A stretch of 64,000 nt of DNA. It comes from Pedobacter jeongneungensis (GTDB lineage Bacteria > Bacteroidota > Bacteroidia > Sphingobacteriales > Sphingobacteriaceae). The stretch covers positions 124,001-188,000 of the forward strand of contig NZ_AYMG01000023.1 in the NCBI RefSeq assembly GCF_000633455.1. The letters are read 5' to 3'. Positions 35,906-44,609 of this stretch are shown here, in pieces. Made by a program: the position numbers and the translations under genes. How positions within the stretch are numbered: the first letter of the stretch is position 1; each line of letters begins with the position of its first letter. Below the pieces are notes generated by a model. That model was not told the DNA's origin and did no database searches. It worked only from the letters and a program-made list of their open reading frames with translations.

Positions 35906-36162
35906 TGGAAAAAGTAAATCATCAAAAAATTATCATCAGGACTTTGCTAAAGTTTTTGCTACTGGTTTTTATCATATTTACGATAAACTCCTGGCCCAGT
36001 ATCAAGCAAAGTTTTAGTGGCAATACCCCGCCTTTTGATTATTGGCTCGACCATAGTTTTAAGTTCAGCAACATCATTCTCATTTTGGGATTTACGGCTT
36101 ACTTCTATTATAAAGATTTAACCGATCAAAGAGAATTGATCGAAAAGGCGAATAAACAATAG
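35905..36162 (+). CDS. Small two-helix membrane protein
   Basis: An 85-residue protein with two hydrophobic helices (about residues 12-28 and 53-68) joined by a polar loop (NSWPSIKQSFSGNTPPFDY) and a charged tail. I recognise no family. It begins on the last base of the M42 peptidase stop codon (TAATG), which implies coupled translation and supports it as a real gene. The palindrome at 36211 lies 48 bases after its end. Confidence 0.7.
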   Translation: MEKVNHQKIIIRTLLKFLLLVFIIFTINSWPSIKQSFSGNTPPFDYWLDHSFKFSNIILILGFTAYFYYKDLTDQRELIEKANKQ

Positions 36163-36210
36163 TCCCATCATTTTGAGGGTGTTATCATTAACAACCTCAA
36201 ATAAAAAAAC

Positions 36211-36307
36211 GTCGTCATCTCGACTGGAGCGCAGTCCCGAATATTCGGGAGAGAGATCTATCTAGGCAGATTTCTCGGCTACGCTGCACTTCGCTCGAAA
36301 TGACGAC
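36211..36307. repeat. Dispersed ~90-bp palindrome, copy 1
   Basis: Starts GTCGTCATCTCGACTGGAGC and ends CGAAATGACGAC, with complementary ends and an inner GAGATCTATC...GATTTCTC pairing. Copies 2-4 lie at 52841, 56671 and 60661. The inner CCCGAATATTCGGG is itself a perfect palindrome, shared with copy 3. This copy separates two plus-strand genes. Confidence 0.9.
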
Positions 36308-36418
36308 ATTACGGGTAGCCACAGCCTACAAAAAAACCGCCTTCTTTTTCAAAGGAATTTACATTTATTGTACATTTTTTCGAGAACTTTTCGCCTCCTG
36401 ATTGTTTATTTTATTACC

Positions 36419-37108
36419 ATGAAAAAAATTGTATTGATTCGCCATGGCCAAAGTGTTTGGAACCTCGAAAATCGTTTTACAGGCTGGACTGATGTAGATT
36501 TATCAGAAAATGGCTATTTAGAAGCTAAAAAAGCTGGTGAAATTTTAAAAAAGCACGATTACAATTTCGATATTGCTTTTACCTCTTTATTAAAGCGGGC
36601 CATTAAAACACTCCATATTATTTTAGAAGACCTGGATCATCTTTGGATACCCGAGCATAAAAGCTGGCATTTAAACGAGCGTTTTTATGGGGCTTTACAA
36701 GGCCTGAATAAAGCAGAAACGGCTGAAAAATATGGCACAGACCAGGTTTATAAATGGAGAAGGGATCCTGATGAAGAACCGCCACAGATTAGCAAAAACG
36801 ACGAGCGATACCCGGGTAATGACCTGCGCTATCAACTTTTAAAACCCGAAGAACTCCCTTTAACCGAAAACCTAAGCGATACCATTGCAAGGGTACTGCC
36901 TTATTGGAATGAAAGTATAGTACCAGCAATAAGCAGAAATGAAAAAGTAATTATATCTGCACACGGCAATAGTTTGAGGGCATTGATCAAATACATTGAT
37001 AATTTATCAAACGAAGAAGTAACCGCACTCGAAATCCCAACGGGCGTTCCTTTGGTTTACGAACTGGATGATGACCTAAAAAAAATAAGGCATTATTATC
37101 TGGAATAA
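36419..37108 (+). CDS. gpmA: 2,3-bisphosphoglycerate-dependent phosphoglycerate mutase
   Basis: Interconverts 3- and 2-phosphoglycerate in glycolysis. The 229-residue enzyme begins [20 protein letters not shown] with the phosphorylated histidine in RHGQ (His9), followed by [28 protein letters not shown] and the late [15 protein letters not shown] with the second catalytic histidine. I place the start at 36419, since the residues before it are hydrophobic and absent from the family. It is a single-gene unit between the palindrome and the PAS gene. Confidence 0.95.
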   Translation: MKKIVLIRHGQSVWNLENRFTGWTDVDLSENGYLEAKKAGEILKKHDYNFDIAFTSLLKRAIKTLHIILEDLDHLWIPEHKSWHLNERFYGALQGLNKAETAEKYGTDQVYKWRRDPDEEPPQISKNDERYPGNDLRYQLLKPEELPLTENLSDTIARVLPYWNESIVPAISRNEKVIISAHGNSLRALIKYIDNLSNEEVTALEIPTGVPLVYELDDDLKKIRHYYLE

Positions 37109-37169
37109 ACCTTGGGTGCTCCGGAGCCAATAAGCCATTATTTCACTAAAACTTTAAGGATTACGTTTA

Positions 37170-37197
37170 TTGTTATTTATACCCGAAATTATATTTA
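37170..37197 (+). promoter_or_regulatory. Possible promoter of the PAS-domain gene
   Basis: TTG at 37170-37172, a 17-base spacer and TATATTTA at 37190-37197 approximate the Bacteroidota TTG / TAnnTTTG pattern, the last base being A rather than G. The start codon lies 39 bases further. Confidence 0.4.
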
Positions 37198-37236
37198 CAT
37201 TGTTTTTATAATTTAACAACGTCAGATATCCTTATT

Positions 37237-37647
37237 ATGAGATCAAACAAAAGAAGCGTCGATCTCTCAATTATCTGTAATGATCATTGGGATGTAGTAT
37301 TCGACCATGTTGGTATGGGTTTTTGGGAATTAAGTGTAGCCACAGGCATACTTCGCTCAACCCAATCGTTTAAAAAAAATTTTGGTTACCCGCCAGATGG
37401 GGTTTTAAGTTATGAAACCCTTTTGGGCTTAATCCTCTCCGAAGATCTTGACCATGTTCAGGATGAAATTGAGCACACGGTTACCCGCGAAAAAAGCAGT
37501 TATGATGTGTTATACCGGATTCGCCGGCCGGATGGAGAAATCCGTTGGATTAAAGCCGATGGAATACTATCCCAACAGGACGGCGAATCGCTAAAATTAA
37601 TCGGAACAACTTTAGATGTTACCGATTTAAGGAAAACACTTTCATAA
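37237..37647 (+). CDS. Stand-alone PAS-domain protein
   Basis: A 136-residue protein consisting of almost nothing but one PAS domain of the PAS_3 type (GMGFWELSVATGILRSTQSFKKNFGY, the charged helix, then YRIRRPDGEIRWIKADG and LIGTTLDVTDLRK). It has no kinase or output domain. It probably senses a ligand or redox state and acts through a partner; the nearby histidine kinase (41506) also has a PAS domain of this type, but 4 kb away. Its stop codon abuts the exonuclease III stop on the other strand with no spare base. Confidence 0.85.
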   Translation: MRSNKRSVDLSIICNDHWDVVFDHVGMGFWELSVATGILRSTQSFKKNFGYPPDGVLSYETLLGLILSEDLDHVQDEIEHTVTREKSSYDVLYRIRRPDGEIRWIKADGILSQQDGESLKLIGTTLDVTDLRKTLS

Positions 37648-38424
37648 TTACAAATCATTTAGCTCTATCCATACAGGTCCGTGGTCGCTTGTTTTTTCCC
37701 ACCCCCTAACCTGCTTATCTACTCCCGCCGATTTTAAGCGATCGCTTACCTGAGGACTGAGCAAGAAATGATCAATCCGTAATCCTGCGTTTCTGCCATA
37801 GGCATTGCGGAAATAATCCCAAAAAGTATATATGGTTTCGTCAGGATATAGCTTCCTAATGGCATCCGTCCATCCTTGCGCAAGTAAATTTTTAAATGCT
37901 AAGCGCGTTTCCGGACGGAACAAAGCATCTTCAACCCATCTTTCAGGCTTGTAGGCATCCAACTCCGTCGGAATCACATTATAATCGCCAGCTAAAACCA
38001 CAGGTAAATTTTGTGCCAGCAAATCGGCTGTATGGGCTGCAAAACGCTCAAACCATTGCAACTTATAATCGAACTTAGGCCCAGGTGCAGGATTGCCGTT
38101 TGGAAGGTATAAACAGCCAATTACCACCCCGTTTACCAAAGCCTGAATATACCTGCTTTGAAGGTCTTCAGGATCACCTTCTAAACCACGTTTTAATTCT
38201 GTTATTTCTAAGTTTCTGGCGAGTATAGCCACTCCGTTCCAACTTTTCTGACCATGCCAGATGGCATTATAGCCTGCATCTTTAATCGCCTGCTCGGGAA
38301 ATTTTTCTTGCGGGGCCTTTAATTCCTGCAGGCACACCACATCTGGTTGGGTTTCTTCCAACCAACGTAACAAAACAGGCAGGCGTCCATTCACGCCGTT
38401 TACATTATAAGTAGCTATTTTCAT
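37648..38424 (-). CDS. xth: Exodeoxyribonuclease III
   Basis: A 258-residue AP endonuclease/3'-exonuclease of base-excision repair. It begins MKIATYNVNGVNGRL with Asn7 and has LQELKAP with the metal-binding Glu34, then GWNGVAIL-like (SWNGVAILAR), VLAGDYNVIPTELD, GLRIDHFLLSP and the catalytic SDHGPVW near the end. The chosen ATG at 38424 matches the family start; earlier in-frame codons do not. It is convergent with the PAS gene, with zero bases between the two stop codons. Confidence 0.95.
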   Translation of the reverse strand: MKIATYNVNGVNGRLPVLLRWLEETQPDVVCLQELKAPQEKFPEQAIKDAGYNAIWHGQKSWNGVAILARNLEITELKRGLEGDPEDLQSRYIQALVNGVVIGCLYLPNGNPAPGPKFDYKLQWFERFAAHTADLLAQNLPVVLAGDYNVIPTELDAYKPERWVEDALFRPETRLAFKNLLAQGWTDAIRKLYPDETIYTFWDYFRNAYGRNAGLRIDHFLLSPQVSDRLKSAGVDKQVRGWEKTSDHGPVWIELNDL

Positions 38425-38564
38425 TTGTAAATATATTTTTAATACTGATGAAGCAATCAAGATGGCTTCATTTTATAAATTTCCACATTAAATGCCGAAA
38501 AAGGAAGATGATGTTAAAAATCATCAATTCAACCGATATTGAGCCATATTTTGTGCAAATAATT

Positions 38565-38593
38565 AAGATAATTCAAAAATTTGGAATTATCTT
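38565..38593. promoter_or_regulatory. Perfect 10-bp inverted repeat upstream of the sigma-like gene
   Basis: AAGATAATTC (38565-38574) and GAATTATCTT (38584-38593) flank a 9-base AT-rich spacer, ending 33 bases before the start of the sigma-like gene. It could be an operator or a leader hairpin; no T-run follows directly. Confidence 0.5.
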
Positions 38594-38626
38594 GCGGTTC
38601 ATTAAGCGTAACCGTTCAAACATCCC

Positions 38627-39082
38627 ATGTTCAAAGCAGTTTTAAACATCCCTTCTGCCGAACCAAAAGACATCCGTTGGTTTTATGATCAGTATGCCCC
38701 CATGCTGCTTGGCTATATCAATGGCATTGTGCAAGATCACCAAAAATCAGAAGATCAACTGGTTTCCATACTTACTTCCTTTGTTAAGGATGTTGTTTTA
38801 CAGGAAAAAAGCAGGTTAAACATCTGGCTCGAATTGCGTCAGTATGCACAAAGCAAATTAACTTTGTTTACAGCAAAAGATCATCACTTAAAACCTAATC
38901 AATTTGTAAACCAGGGCAAGTTAGATTTGTTAGATGATTTACAGAAGCAAATATTTTGTGCGGTATATTATCATGGAAAATCAATTCCATATCTGGCGGC
39001 AAAAATGGACAGTGATGAAAACGAAATCCGCAATCAATTAAAATTATCAATCGATAAAATGAGGAGGGCAAGTGGAAATTAA
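38627..39082 (+). CDS. Diverged ECF sigma-factor-like protein
   Basis: A 151-residue protein with the outline of an ECF sigma factor: an N-terminal helix pair (WFYDQYAPMLLGYINGIVQDHQKSEDQLVSIL, region 2-like) and a C-terminal helix-turn-helix (IFCAVYYHGKSIPYLAAKMDSDENEIRNQLKLSIDKMR, region 4-like). Key aromatic and basic residues of region 2 are weak and the protein is shorter than the ECF factor at 40173. The next gene encodes an anti-sigma-like protein and overlaps it by 11 bases, which supports the reading. It may have lost or altered promoter binding. Confidence 0.65.
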   Translation: MFKAVLNIPSAEPKDIRWFYDQYAPMLLGYINGIVQDHQKSEDQLVSILTSFVKDVVLQEKSRLNIWLELRQYAQSKLTLFTAKDHHLKPNQFVNQGKLDLLDDLQKQIFCAVYYHGKSIPYLAAKMDSDENEIRNQLKLSIDKMRRASGN

Positions 39083-39563
39083 TAAAATTATTGAAAGTGG
39101 TTTAATGGAAACCTATGTAATGGGGATTGCCACTGAAGAGGAGGTACAGAAAGTTTTATCGCTAAAGAAAGAGTTCCCGGCATTTAAAGATGCTTTAGAA
39201 CAGCTTGAATACGATATAGAAGTGCTTGCGCAAAGCATGAGCATTGAGCCGCCTGCTGGTACTTTAGCTAAAATTGAGCATGAGATTAACGAAATCCAGC
39301 GCCGCAATCAAGCTGTACAAACCGCTGAGCCTGAATCCCGACATGATAAAAATGATCAGGAAAACAAACAGGAAAGATATATAGAGGTAGAATCAGAATC
39401 TAACCAAATGCGCGTAAATAAAGCCTGGAAATGGGTATTTATTGCAGTTTTTGTGCTAGGTAAGGTATTCTTGGCCAGTGCGATTTATTTTTATCTGGAG
39501 AACAGACAGGCGCAGGAACAGATCAAAGAATTAAAAATAGAACTGAAGCAAAAGATCAGGTAA
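39072..39563 (+). CDS. Anti-sigma-factor-like membrane protein (RskA-type), GTG start
   Basis: A 163-residue protein. The N-terminus (EINKIIESGLMETYVMGIATEEEVQKVLSL) resembles the anti-sigma start ESGxLExYxLGxxxxEE of Bacteroidota RskA relatives. A single transmembrane helix lies at about residues 115-132 (WKWVFIAVFVLGKVFLAS), followed by a short coiled tail (NRQAQEQIKELKIELKQK). I use a GTG start because it restores the conserved N-terminus; the next ATG (39105) would cut into it. It overlaps the sigma-like gene by 11 bases and is ended by a strong terminator. The periplasmic part is very short compared with full RskA proteins. Confidence 0.7.
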   Translation: MEINKIIESGLMETYVMGIATEEEVQKVLSLKKEFPAFKDALEQLEYDIEVLAQSMSIEPPAGTLAKIEHEINEIQRRNQAVQTAEPESRHDKNDQENKQERYIEVESESNQMRVNKAWKWVFIAVFVLGKVFLASAIYFYLENRQAQEQIKELKIELKQKIR

Positions 39564-39673
39564 AATTTTGCTCATTATGGCTAATAAACCTGAATTTTAA
39601 AACCAATACTAAACTGAAATGTTTAGTTGTTAAGATTCATTCATGTTTGAGCGCATGTTTGAGTTTAGATATA

Positions 39674-39703
39674 GGGATAGGCTGTAAGCCTGTCCCTTTT
39701 TTT
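39674..39703. terminator. Intrinsic terminator between convergent genes
   Basis: GGGATAGGCT (39674-39683) pairs with AGCCTGTCCC (39687-39696) with one wobble pair and is followed by seven Ts on the plus strand. It ends the sigma/anti-sigma pair; the response regulator on the other strand ends 9 bases later. Confidence 0.88.
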
Positions 39704-39712
39704 ATAATAAAC

Positions 39713-40090
39713 TTATATTTTGCGTCCTAACAAATGGTTAACCTTTTCAACTAGGTGGCCAATATCAAAAGGTTTTTCGATTACATCATCCGGAATGCAG
39801 CCCAAGTTATTGAGATCAATATTTAGGGCAGATAGTAAGAGAATAGGTATATGTGCTATGTTAGGGTTTTCTTTTAACCTGTTGCAGAGTTCACGACCAT
39901 CAGCATCTCCCATCCGGATATCCATTAGGATGATATCTGGCGAAAATGTCAGTATCGATTTTTCTAAATTATCGGCTTTTACAACACCATGAACTAAGTC
40001 TTGCTCAAAAATTAAATTAATAATATCATGGATGCTTTCATCATCATCAACGATAAATATTTTCTTAACCGGGTAAGTGGGCTTGCTCAT
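39713..40090 (-). CDS. Single-domain response regulator
   Basis: A 125-residue receiver domain with no output domain. The acidic pocket VDDDES is at residues 14-19, the phosphorylated Asp57 lies in ILMDIRMGDADG, and the conserved lysine is in VIEKPFD. Such proteins act by phosphate relay or by binding a partner. A histidine kinase and a NarL-type regulator are encoded upstream on the same strand (40815-42582), with an ECF sigma gene in between, so it may belong to the same signalling set. No direct evidence fixes the partner. Confidence 0.92.
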   Translation of the reverse strand: MSKPTYPVKKIFIVDDDESIHDIINLIFEQDLVHGVVKADNLEKSILTFSPDIILMDIRMGDADGRELCNRLKENPNIAHIPILLLSALNIDLNNLGCIPDDVIEKPFDIGHLVEKVNHLLGRKI

Positions 40091-40172
40091 TCGAGAGCAA
40101 AGCTAACTTAAGTTGCCTAATCAGCGTACCGTATTTATACTTGATTTTATTCCTAATATGTGTTGGCAGTTG

Positions 40173-40691
40173 TTATGCTGCCAAACCATCTTTGTAGTTT
40201 TTAAGCATCTTTTTCAACAGGCCCCTTGCAACATGTATTTTAGTTTTTACTGTTCCTAAAGGAATATCAAGTTCGGCAGCAATTTCGTGATATTTGTATC
40301 CTTCAAAGTAACGGCAGAAACAAAAGCGGCAATCTTCAGGTAATAAGTTTAATGAACGCTGGATATCTTCCATCATAAATTTGGCCGCTCCGCCGTTTGC
40401 TGAGGCACTTGGCACCAGTTGAACAGAGGTAAGGTCATCTTCCTGCTGGATCATTTCATTTTTGCGCTTTACCTTGTAATAATGGTTAAGGAAGGTGTTT
40501 TTTAAGATTGTAAAAAGCCAGGCCCTAACATTACTGCCCATTTCAAACTTTGCCGAAAATCTAAAAGCTTTCATAAAGGTATCCTGCACTAAATCTGCAG
40601 CATCGTCTTCATCACGGGTATAAGCTAAGGCACGGTCAAAAAGTGGTTGTTTGTACTGGTAAATGTCGCAATTGAAATTTAATGTTTCCAT
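40173..40691 (-). CDS. ECF RNA polymerase sigma factor
   Basis: A 172-residue sigma-70 family protein of the ECF group. Region 2 is clear (PLFDRALAYTRDEDDAADLVQDTFMKAFRF, then NVRAWLFTILKNTFLNHYYKVKRK) and region 4 has the CRYFEGYKYHEIAAELDIPLGTVKTKIHVARGLLKK helix-turn-helix. I start at the ATG at 40691; a GTG two codons earlier is possible. No anti-sigma gene follows, so control may come from the neighbouring two-component genes. The promoter set it reads is unknown. Confidence 0.92.
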   Translation of the reverse strand: METLNFNCDIYQYKQPLFDRALAYTRDEDDAADLVQDTFMKAFRFSAKFEMGSNVRAWLFTILKNTFLNHYYKVKRKNEMIQQEDDLTSVQLVPSASANGGAAKFMMEDIQRSLNLLPEDCRFCFCRYFEGYKYHEIAAELDIPLGTVKTKIHVARGLLKKMLKNYKDGLAA

Positions 40692-40814
40692 GTTCACTAG
40701 GGGTTGATTACATATTCAACAAAACAGCATCATCCAATGTTGGTTGTAGAAATACCCGATTTTTTACGGTTTATTTAAAACAGTAAGAAACACCCCCTAA
40801 AACAGGCAAAAATA

Positions 40815-41465
40815 CTAGGAAACATAGCCATTCCGCATGGCAAAACGCACCAGCGAAGCGGAGTTTTTTGTACCGGTTTTATTGATTAAAGCCTCCCGCT
40901 GACTCTCGACAGTACGCCTGCTCAGGTATAATTTATCAGCAATTTCCTGATTGGTTAAACCATCTGCGATGAGTTTTAACACATTAATTTCGCGCTCCGA
41001 AAAGTTGATTTCTGTGCCTGTTTTTTGCGATAACATATTCAACTCAGTGTTAAAACGCTCTAATATCGCAATGCATAAATTGGAAGAAAGATAGCGTTTT
41101 CCCTTCATTACATGCTGCAGGCAAAACAACAGTTCATCTTCTTCAATGTCTTTTGAGAGGTAAGCAAAAGCCCCTGAAATAAAGGCGTTTGAAGCGTATT
41201 TTTCGTCATCTAAAATAGAGAGCACCACCACTTTTGTATCGTATCCACCTGCCTTAATTTTGCTGATCAAACCAATCCCGTCGAGGTTAGGCATTACAAT
41301 ATCTGATAAGATAATATCAGCTTTTATTCCTTTTTCGAGAAGTTCTAAAACACCTAAACCATCCGATACTTCTGCTACAACTTTAATCCCTTCGTGTTTT
41401 TCTATCAGTACTTTTAGAGAGGTCCGGATGATATTGTGATCGTCCGCAAGAATAATGTTAATCAT
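40815..41465 (-). CDS. NarL/LuxR-type response regulator
   Basis: A 216-residue DNA-binding regulator. The receiver domain has the acidic pair in LADDHNI (residues 6-12), phosphorylated Asp55 in ILSDIVMPNLDG and a late YLSKD lysine. The C-terminal LuxR helix-turn-helix reads FSEREINVLKLIADGLTNQEIADKLYLSRRTVESQREALINKTG. It lies 40 bases after the histidine kinase stop on the same strand, so the two form a likely two-component pair in one operon. Confidence 0.93.
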   Translation of the reverse strand: MINIILADDHNIIRTSLKVLIEKHEGIKVVAEVSDGLGVLELLEKGIKADIILSDIVMPNLDGIGLISKIKAGGYDTKVVVLSILDDEKYASNAFISGAFAYLSKDIEEDELLFCLQHVMKGKRYLSSNLCIAILERFNTELNMLSQKTGTEINFSEREINVLKLIADGLTNQEIADKLYLSRRTVESQREALINKTGTKNSASLVRFAMRNGYVS

Positions 41466-41505
41466 AATCCAAATATAACTTACGGTATTTTAAAATTAAA
41501 AACGG

Positions 41506-42582
41506 CTACTTTGGCAGCTCGATATAGAAGGTAGTTCCGACACCGGTTTTACTCTTAAACCAGATTTTTCCTTGATGTAAATCAACAATTGCTTTGATAA
41601 TGCCCATTCCAAAACCACCAGATTCTTCGCCCTTTAAGCCGGGTCTTAAGGTTTCAGGCAAATGATCAAAAAGGCCGGGCTGTAACTCATCCGGGATTCC
41701 GATTCCATTGTCGGTTACTGTAATCAGCACCGTGTTTTCCAATTCTTCGGCATGTAGGCCAATGTAACCATTATCATCGGTAAACTTCAGTGCATTGGAA
41801 ATTAAGTTATTAATTACCTGAAGAAATTTCATGCTATCTAAATACAGGTAGATCTGTTCTGCCGAACTGGTAAATTTAATATTTTTGACTTTCCCCAGTT
41901 TAGACCGTTTGTAAAAACGAACTACATCTCTAAGCTCCCATACCAGGTCTGCCCTTTCTTTACCAATCTCTACTACTGATGATTTTAAAAATTCACGGTT
42001 AATCATACTTCTCACCAGCAATAAATTACGTTCGCACATATCTTTTATAAAAGAGAGCGAATTCATCATATGCTCATCACCTGTTTGTGCAATACCATCT
42101 TCCATTGATGAAGCTGTTAATTTCATCATGCCCAAAGGTTCTTTTAAATCATGTGCCAATACTTCCAGGGTGATGTTTTTACGAGCATTGATCTGCTCGA
42201 TATGGATTTTGTTATGTCGTGCAACGGTAGTATCTTCTACTGTACCAATTAAACGCTTACCAGCTTTATCCTCAACAGCAAAAACAATGATACGTACATA
42301 TTTTTCTCTACCGGCAAACAACAAACGGAACTCGTATTTCTTTTCCGTCCCGTCTTCCAGGCATTCTTCGTAACAAGATATTACATGTGCTAAATCTTCG
42401 GGGTGTACCTGATTTAAAAGTATTTGTGAATGATCAAGAATTTGATCTGTTTCTAATTCCCAAATTTCGCCAAACGATTTATTCAGGTACAAAAATTTTT
42501 GCTGTTGAGGTTCAAAAATAAAATATCCATCAGCAGACAAATCGCCTAGTGTGCAAAAGAGCTCGTTATTTAATTCGACCAT
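41506..42582 (-). CDS. PAS-domain sensor histidine kinase
   Basis: A 358-residue kinase without transmembrane helices. One PAS domain covers about residues 8-120 (GYFIFEPQQQKFLYLNKSFGEIWEL ... LIGTVEDTTV). The phosphoacceptor His144 lies in VLAHDLKEPLG, the N box is NNLISNALKFTDD, and the G boxes are VTDNGIGIP and GGFGMGIIKAIVDLHQGKI. It should sense a cytoplasmic signal and phosphorylate the NarL-type regulator encoded next. The H box HDLKEPL is typical of PAS kinases in Bacteroidota. A 358-base space upstream likely carries the promoter. Confidence 0.93.
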   Translation of the reverse strand: MVELNNELFCTLGDLSADGYFIFEPQQQKFLYLNKSFGEIWELETDQILDHSQILLNQVHPEDLAHVISCYEECLEDGTEKKYEFRLLFAGREKYVRIIVFAVEDKAGKRLIGTVEDTTVARHNKIHIEQINARKNITLEVLAHDLKEPLGMMKLTASSMEDGIAQTGDEHMMNSLSFIKDMCERNLLLVRSMINREFLKSSVVEIGKERADLVWELRDVVRFYKRSKLGKVKNIKFTSSAEQIYLYLDSMKFLQVINNLISNALKFTDDNGYIGLHAEELENTVLITVTDNGIGIPDELQPGLFDHLPETLRPGLKGEESGGFGMGIIKAIVDLHQGKIWFKSKTGVGTTFYIELPK

Positions 42583-42939
42583 GATTTTATATTTGATAAT
42601 TTTCGATATGAAGGGCTACCTAAACCCGATGGAACAACCAAATCACAAACATCAAATACCGAAAAAAGTTTTTTCTTTAAAAATTTAGGTAGAAATGCGC
42701 CGGGATTTACCCTTTTTAACCTCATTTGCTAAATTTCATGGAGATATTAACATTTTCCACACGATGTGTAAAATTATTTTGCAGAACAAAACCAAGTATT
42801 GCCTAAATTGTTATGCATAAAGGAAAGACAAAAAAGTCCTGTGAGCGGGAGATCCGCGGAGGGCAGGCACACCATAAAAAAGATGAATATCTTTTACCAA
42901 TAGCCATCATTAAGGTGGCTATTTTATTTTGGGGCCAGC
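42583..42939. other. Intergenic region upstream of the histidine kinase
   Basis: 357 bases. The left part, next to the kinase start, should hold its promoter. A short open frame across 42813-43049 overlaps the end of the Gfo/Idh gene and has no protein-like features. A hairpin with a T-tract on the plus strand lies at 42899-42930. Confidence 0.5.
42899..42930 (+). terminator. Terminator-like hairpin
   Basis: AATAGCCA (42899-42906) pairs with TGGCTATT (42916-42923) around a 9-base loop, followed by TTATTTT. The T-tract is on the plus strand although the neighbouring genes are on the minus strand; it may work both ways, or end a plus-strand transcript not recognised here. Confidence 0.55.
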
Positions 42940-44058
42940 CTATTTCAAAATCACTTTCTTCCCTGTTTTGGCCGAAATTTTTGCAGCCTCTAAAATTTTC
43001 ACCACAATTAAATTATTCGCCAAAGATGAGAGATCGTTATCAGGATTGATTTCGCCTTTCAAAACGGCAGATAGATAGTTCAAATGATTTGCATAAGTGG
43101 AGGCTAAGGTTTTGGCCGGATAAATTTTATAGCCATTATTACCGCTTTGTTTCGACCTTATATCTTTTTCGTTGATGGCCTGGATATAGCCGGTTGCGCC
43201 AAATACTTCCATATCTTTTATGCTAAAGGGCCAGTTCCAAGAGGCTTCAACAATTCCTGTAGCATTTGGGTACTCCAATAAGATTGTTGCATCATCATCA
43301 ACATTTGGGTACACCTCTTTTTTAATCTGATGGGTGATTGCTGTAACAGAAATGGGTGCTTTGCCATCCATTAACCAGGTCATTAAATTAGCACCGTAAC
43401 AGCCAAAATCGACCAGCGCACCTGCCCCATTTTTGTTTGGATCTGTTAACCAGTTTAAAAATTCTTTGCTCACACCGATTTCTTTTGGTCCCTGGTGCCC
43501 ATCATGTACAATTATTTTTCTTAACGCACCTATGCTATTACTTTCTTTTACATTTTTATAAATTTCCTGATTACTCGGGTACCAGGTGGTTTCGTAATTG
43601 GTTAGTATATGTACCTTATACTGTTTAGCCAGTGCTGCCATTCGCTCTGCCTGTTTAACCGATATGGCCAAAGGTTTTTCTACCATCACCGATATGCCCA
43701 GTGGAGCCGCAGCCTCTACCACTGCCAAATGATCGCTAATGGCATTGTAAGCAAGCACCACATCAGGTTTCTTTTTCTTTAATAAATCGGGCAGATTACT
43801 ATAAAATATACTGTCAGGTATCTTATAACGTGTTCTAAAACGGTCAACCAGCTCAGGATTACTTTCTACAATGCCAATGATGTTAACTTCGGCCTTTTGA
43901 TAGCTGTTCATAATCAGATACACATGATCGTGATTTAAGCCGGCGATAACCACATTTAATTTTTGCTGAGCCTTGCTGCTCATAAACGAGAGTAAAAAGC
44001 TAACGATCACACTACTAAACCGGCAAAAATATTTAATCTTATTGTTAACTGCCATCAT
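42940..44058 (-). CDS. Exported Gfo/Idh/MocA-family oxidoreductase
   Basis: A 372-residue NAD(P)-dependent oxidoreductase. A hydrophobic N-terminal segment (about residues 14-26, ending SSKAQ) looks like a signal peptide before the Rossmann start LNVVIAGLNHDHVYLIM. The conserved EKPLAI motif (with MVEKPLAISVKQAERM) and a later DFGCYGANLMTWLM are typical of the family. The substrate is probably a sugar or inositol derivative. An exported member needs a tightly bound cofactor, since free NAD is absent from the periplasm; it lacks a visible twin-arginine motif. It is a lone gene. Confidence 0.87.
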   Translation of the reverse strand: MMAVNNKIKYFCRFSSVIVSFLLSFMSSKAQQKLNVVIAGLNHDHVYLIMNSYQKAEVNIIGIVESNPELVDRFRTRYKIPDSIFYSNLPDLLKKKKPDVVLAYNAISDHLAVVEAAAPLGISVMVEKPLAISVKQAERMAALAKQYKVHILTNYETTWYPSNQEIYKNVKESNSIGALRKIIVHDGHQGPKEIGVSKEFLNWLTDPNKNGAGALVDFGCYGANLMTWLMDGKAPISVTAITHQIKKEVYPNVDDDATILLEYPNATGIVEASWNWPFSIKDMEVFGATGYIQAINEKDIRSKQSGNNGYKIYPAKTLASTYANHLNYLSAVLKGEINPDNDLSSLANNLIVVKILEAAKISAKTGKKVILK

Positions 44059-44192
44059 GTTATTTTAAATTGATGCTTACCAAATTAGAAATTTATAAAA
44101 GGCTTACCGCTATCACTTAAAAATATTACAAAGTGAAGGATTATAACATATTGAACAATTCTGCTTTAAATCTTATATTCATCATAAAAAAT

Positions 44193-44609
44193 ATGGCACA
44201 GAATAAAACCACTGAAAATGATTTAAGCGTAACTGATTTTCTAAATACCGTAACGGACGAAACCAAACGGAAAGATTGTTTCAGTCTCTCGGATATTATT
44301 ACTGAAACCACAGGTTTTAAAGCGAAAATGTGGGGAACGGCCATTGTTGGTTTTGGCAGCTATCATTATAAATATGAAAGTGGCAGAGAAGGTGATGCAC
44401 CCTTAGTTGGTTTTTCGCCACGGAAAGATGCTATAGCTTTATACTTCTCATCCGAATTTAAAAACCGCGAAGAACTGCTCACAAAATTCGGAAAACATAA
44501 AACAGCTAAAGCCTGCGTATATGTAAAAAAAATAAGCGATATCGATGTAGAGGTATTAAAAGAAATGGTTACAAATTCTGTTGCCAGGATTAGTAGTTTG
44601 TATCCGTAA
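44193..44609 (+). CDS. DUF1801-family protein
   Basis: A 138-residue protein with the DUF1801 pattern (VTDFLNTVTDETKRKDCFSL, then GFGSYHYKYESGREGDAPLVGFSPRKDAIALYF and the C-terminal KHKTAKACVYVKKISDIDVEVLKEMV). These small proteins have a YdhG-like fold; their biochemical role is not established. I start at MAQNKTTEND; an upstream in-frame ATG at 44133 adds a segment without family similarity. It is a lone gene on the plus strand. Confidence 0.85.
   Translation: MAQNKTTENDLSVTDFLNTVTDETKRKDCFSLSDIITETTGFKAKMWGTAIVGFGSYHYKYESGREGDAPLVGFSPRKDAIALYFSSEFKNREELLTKFGKHKTAKACVYVKKISDIDVEVLKEMVTNSVARISSLYP

Noticed and set aside
42813-43049. Small plus-strand ORF before the hairpin at 42899
   Set aside because: It overlaps the Gfo/Idh gene end on the other strand and has no recognisable domain or start signals.
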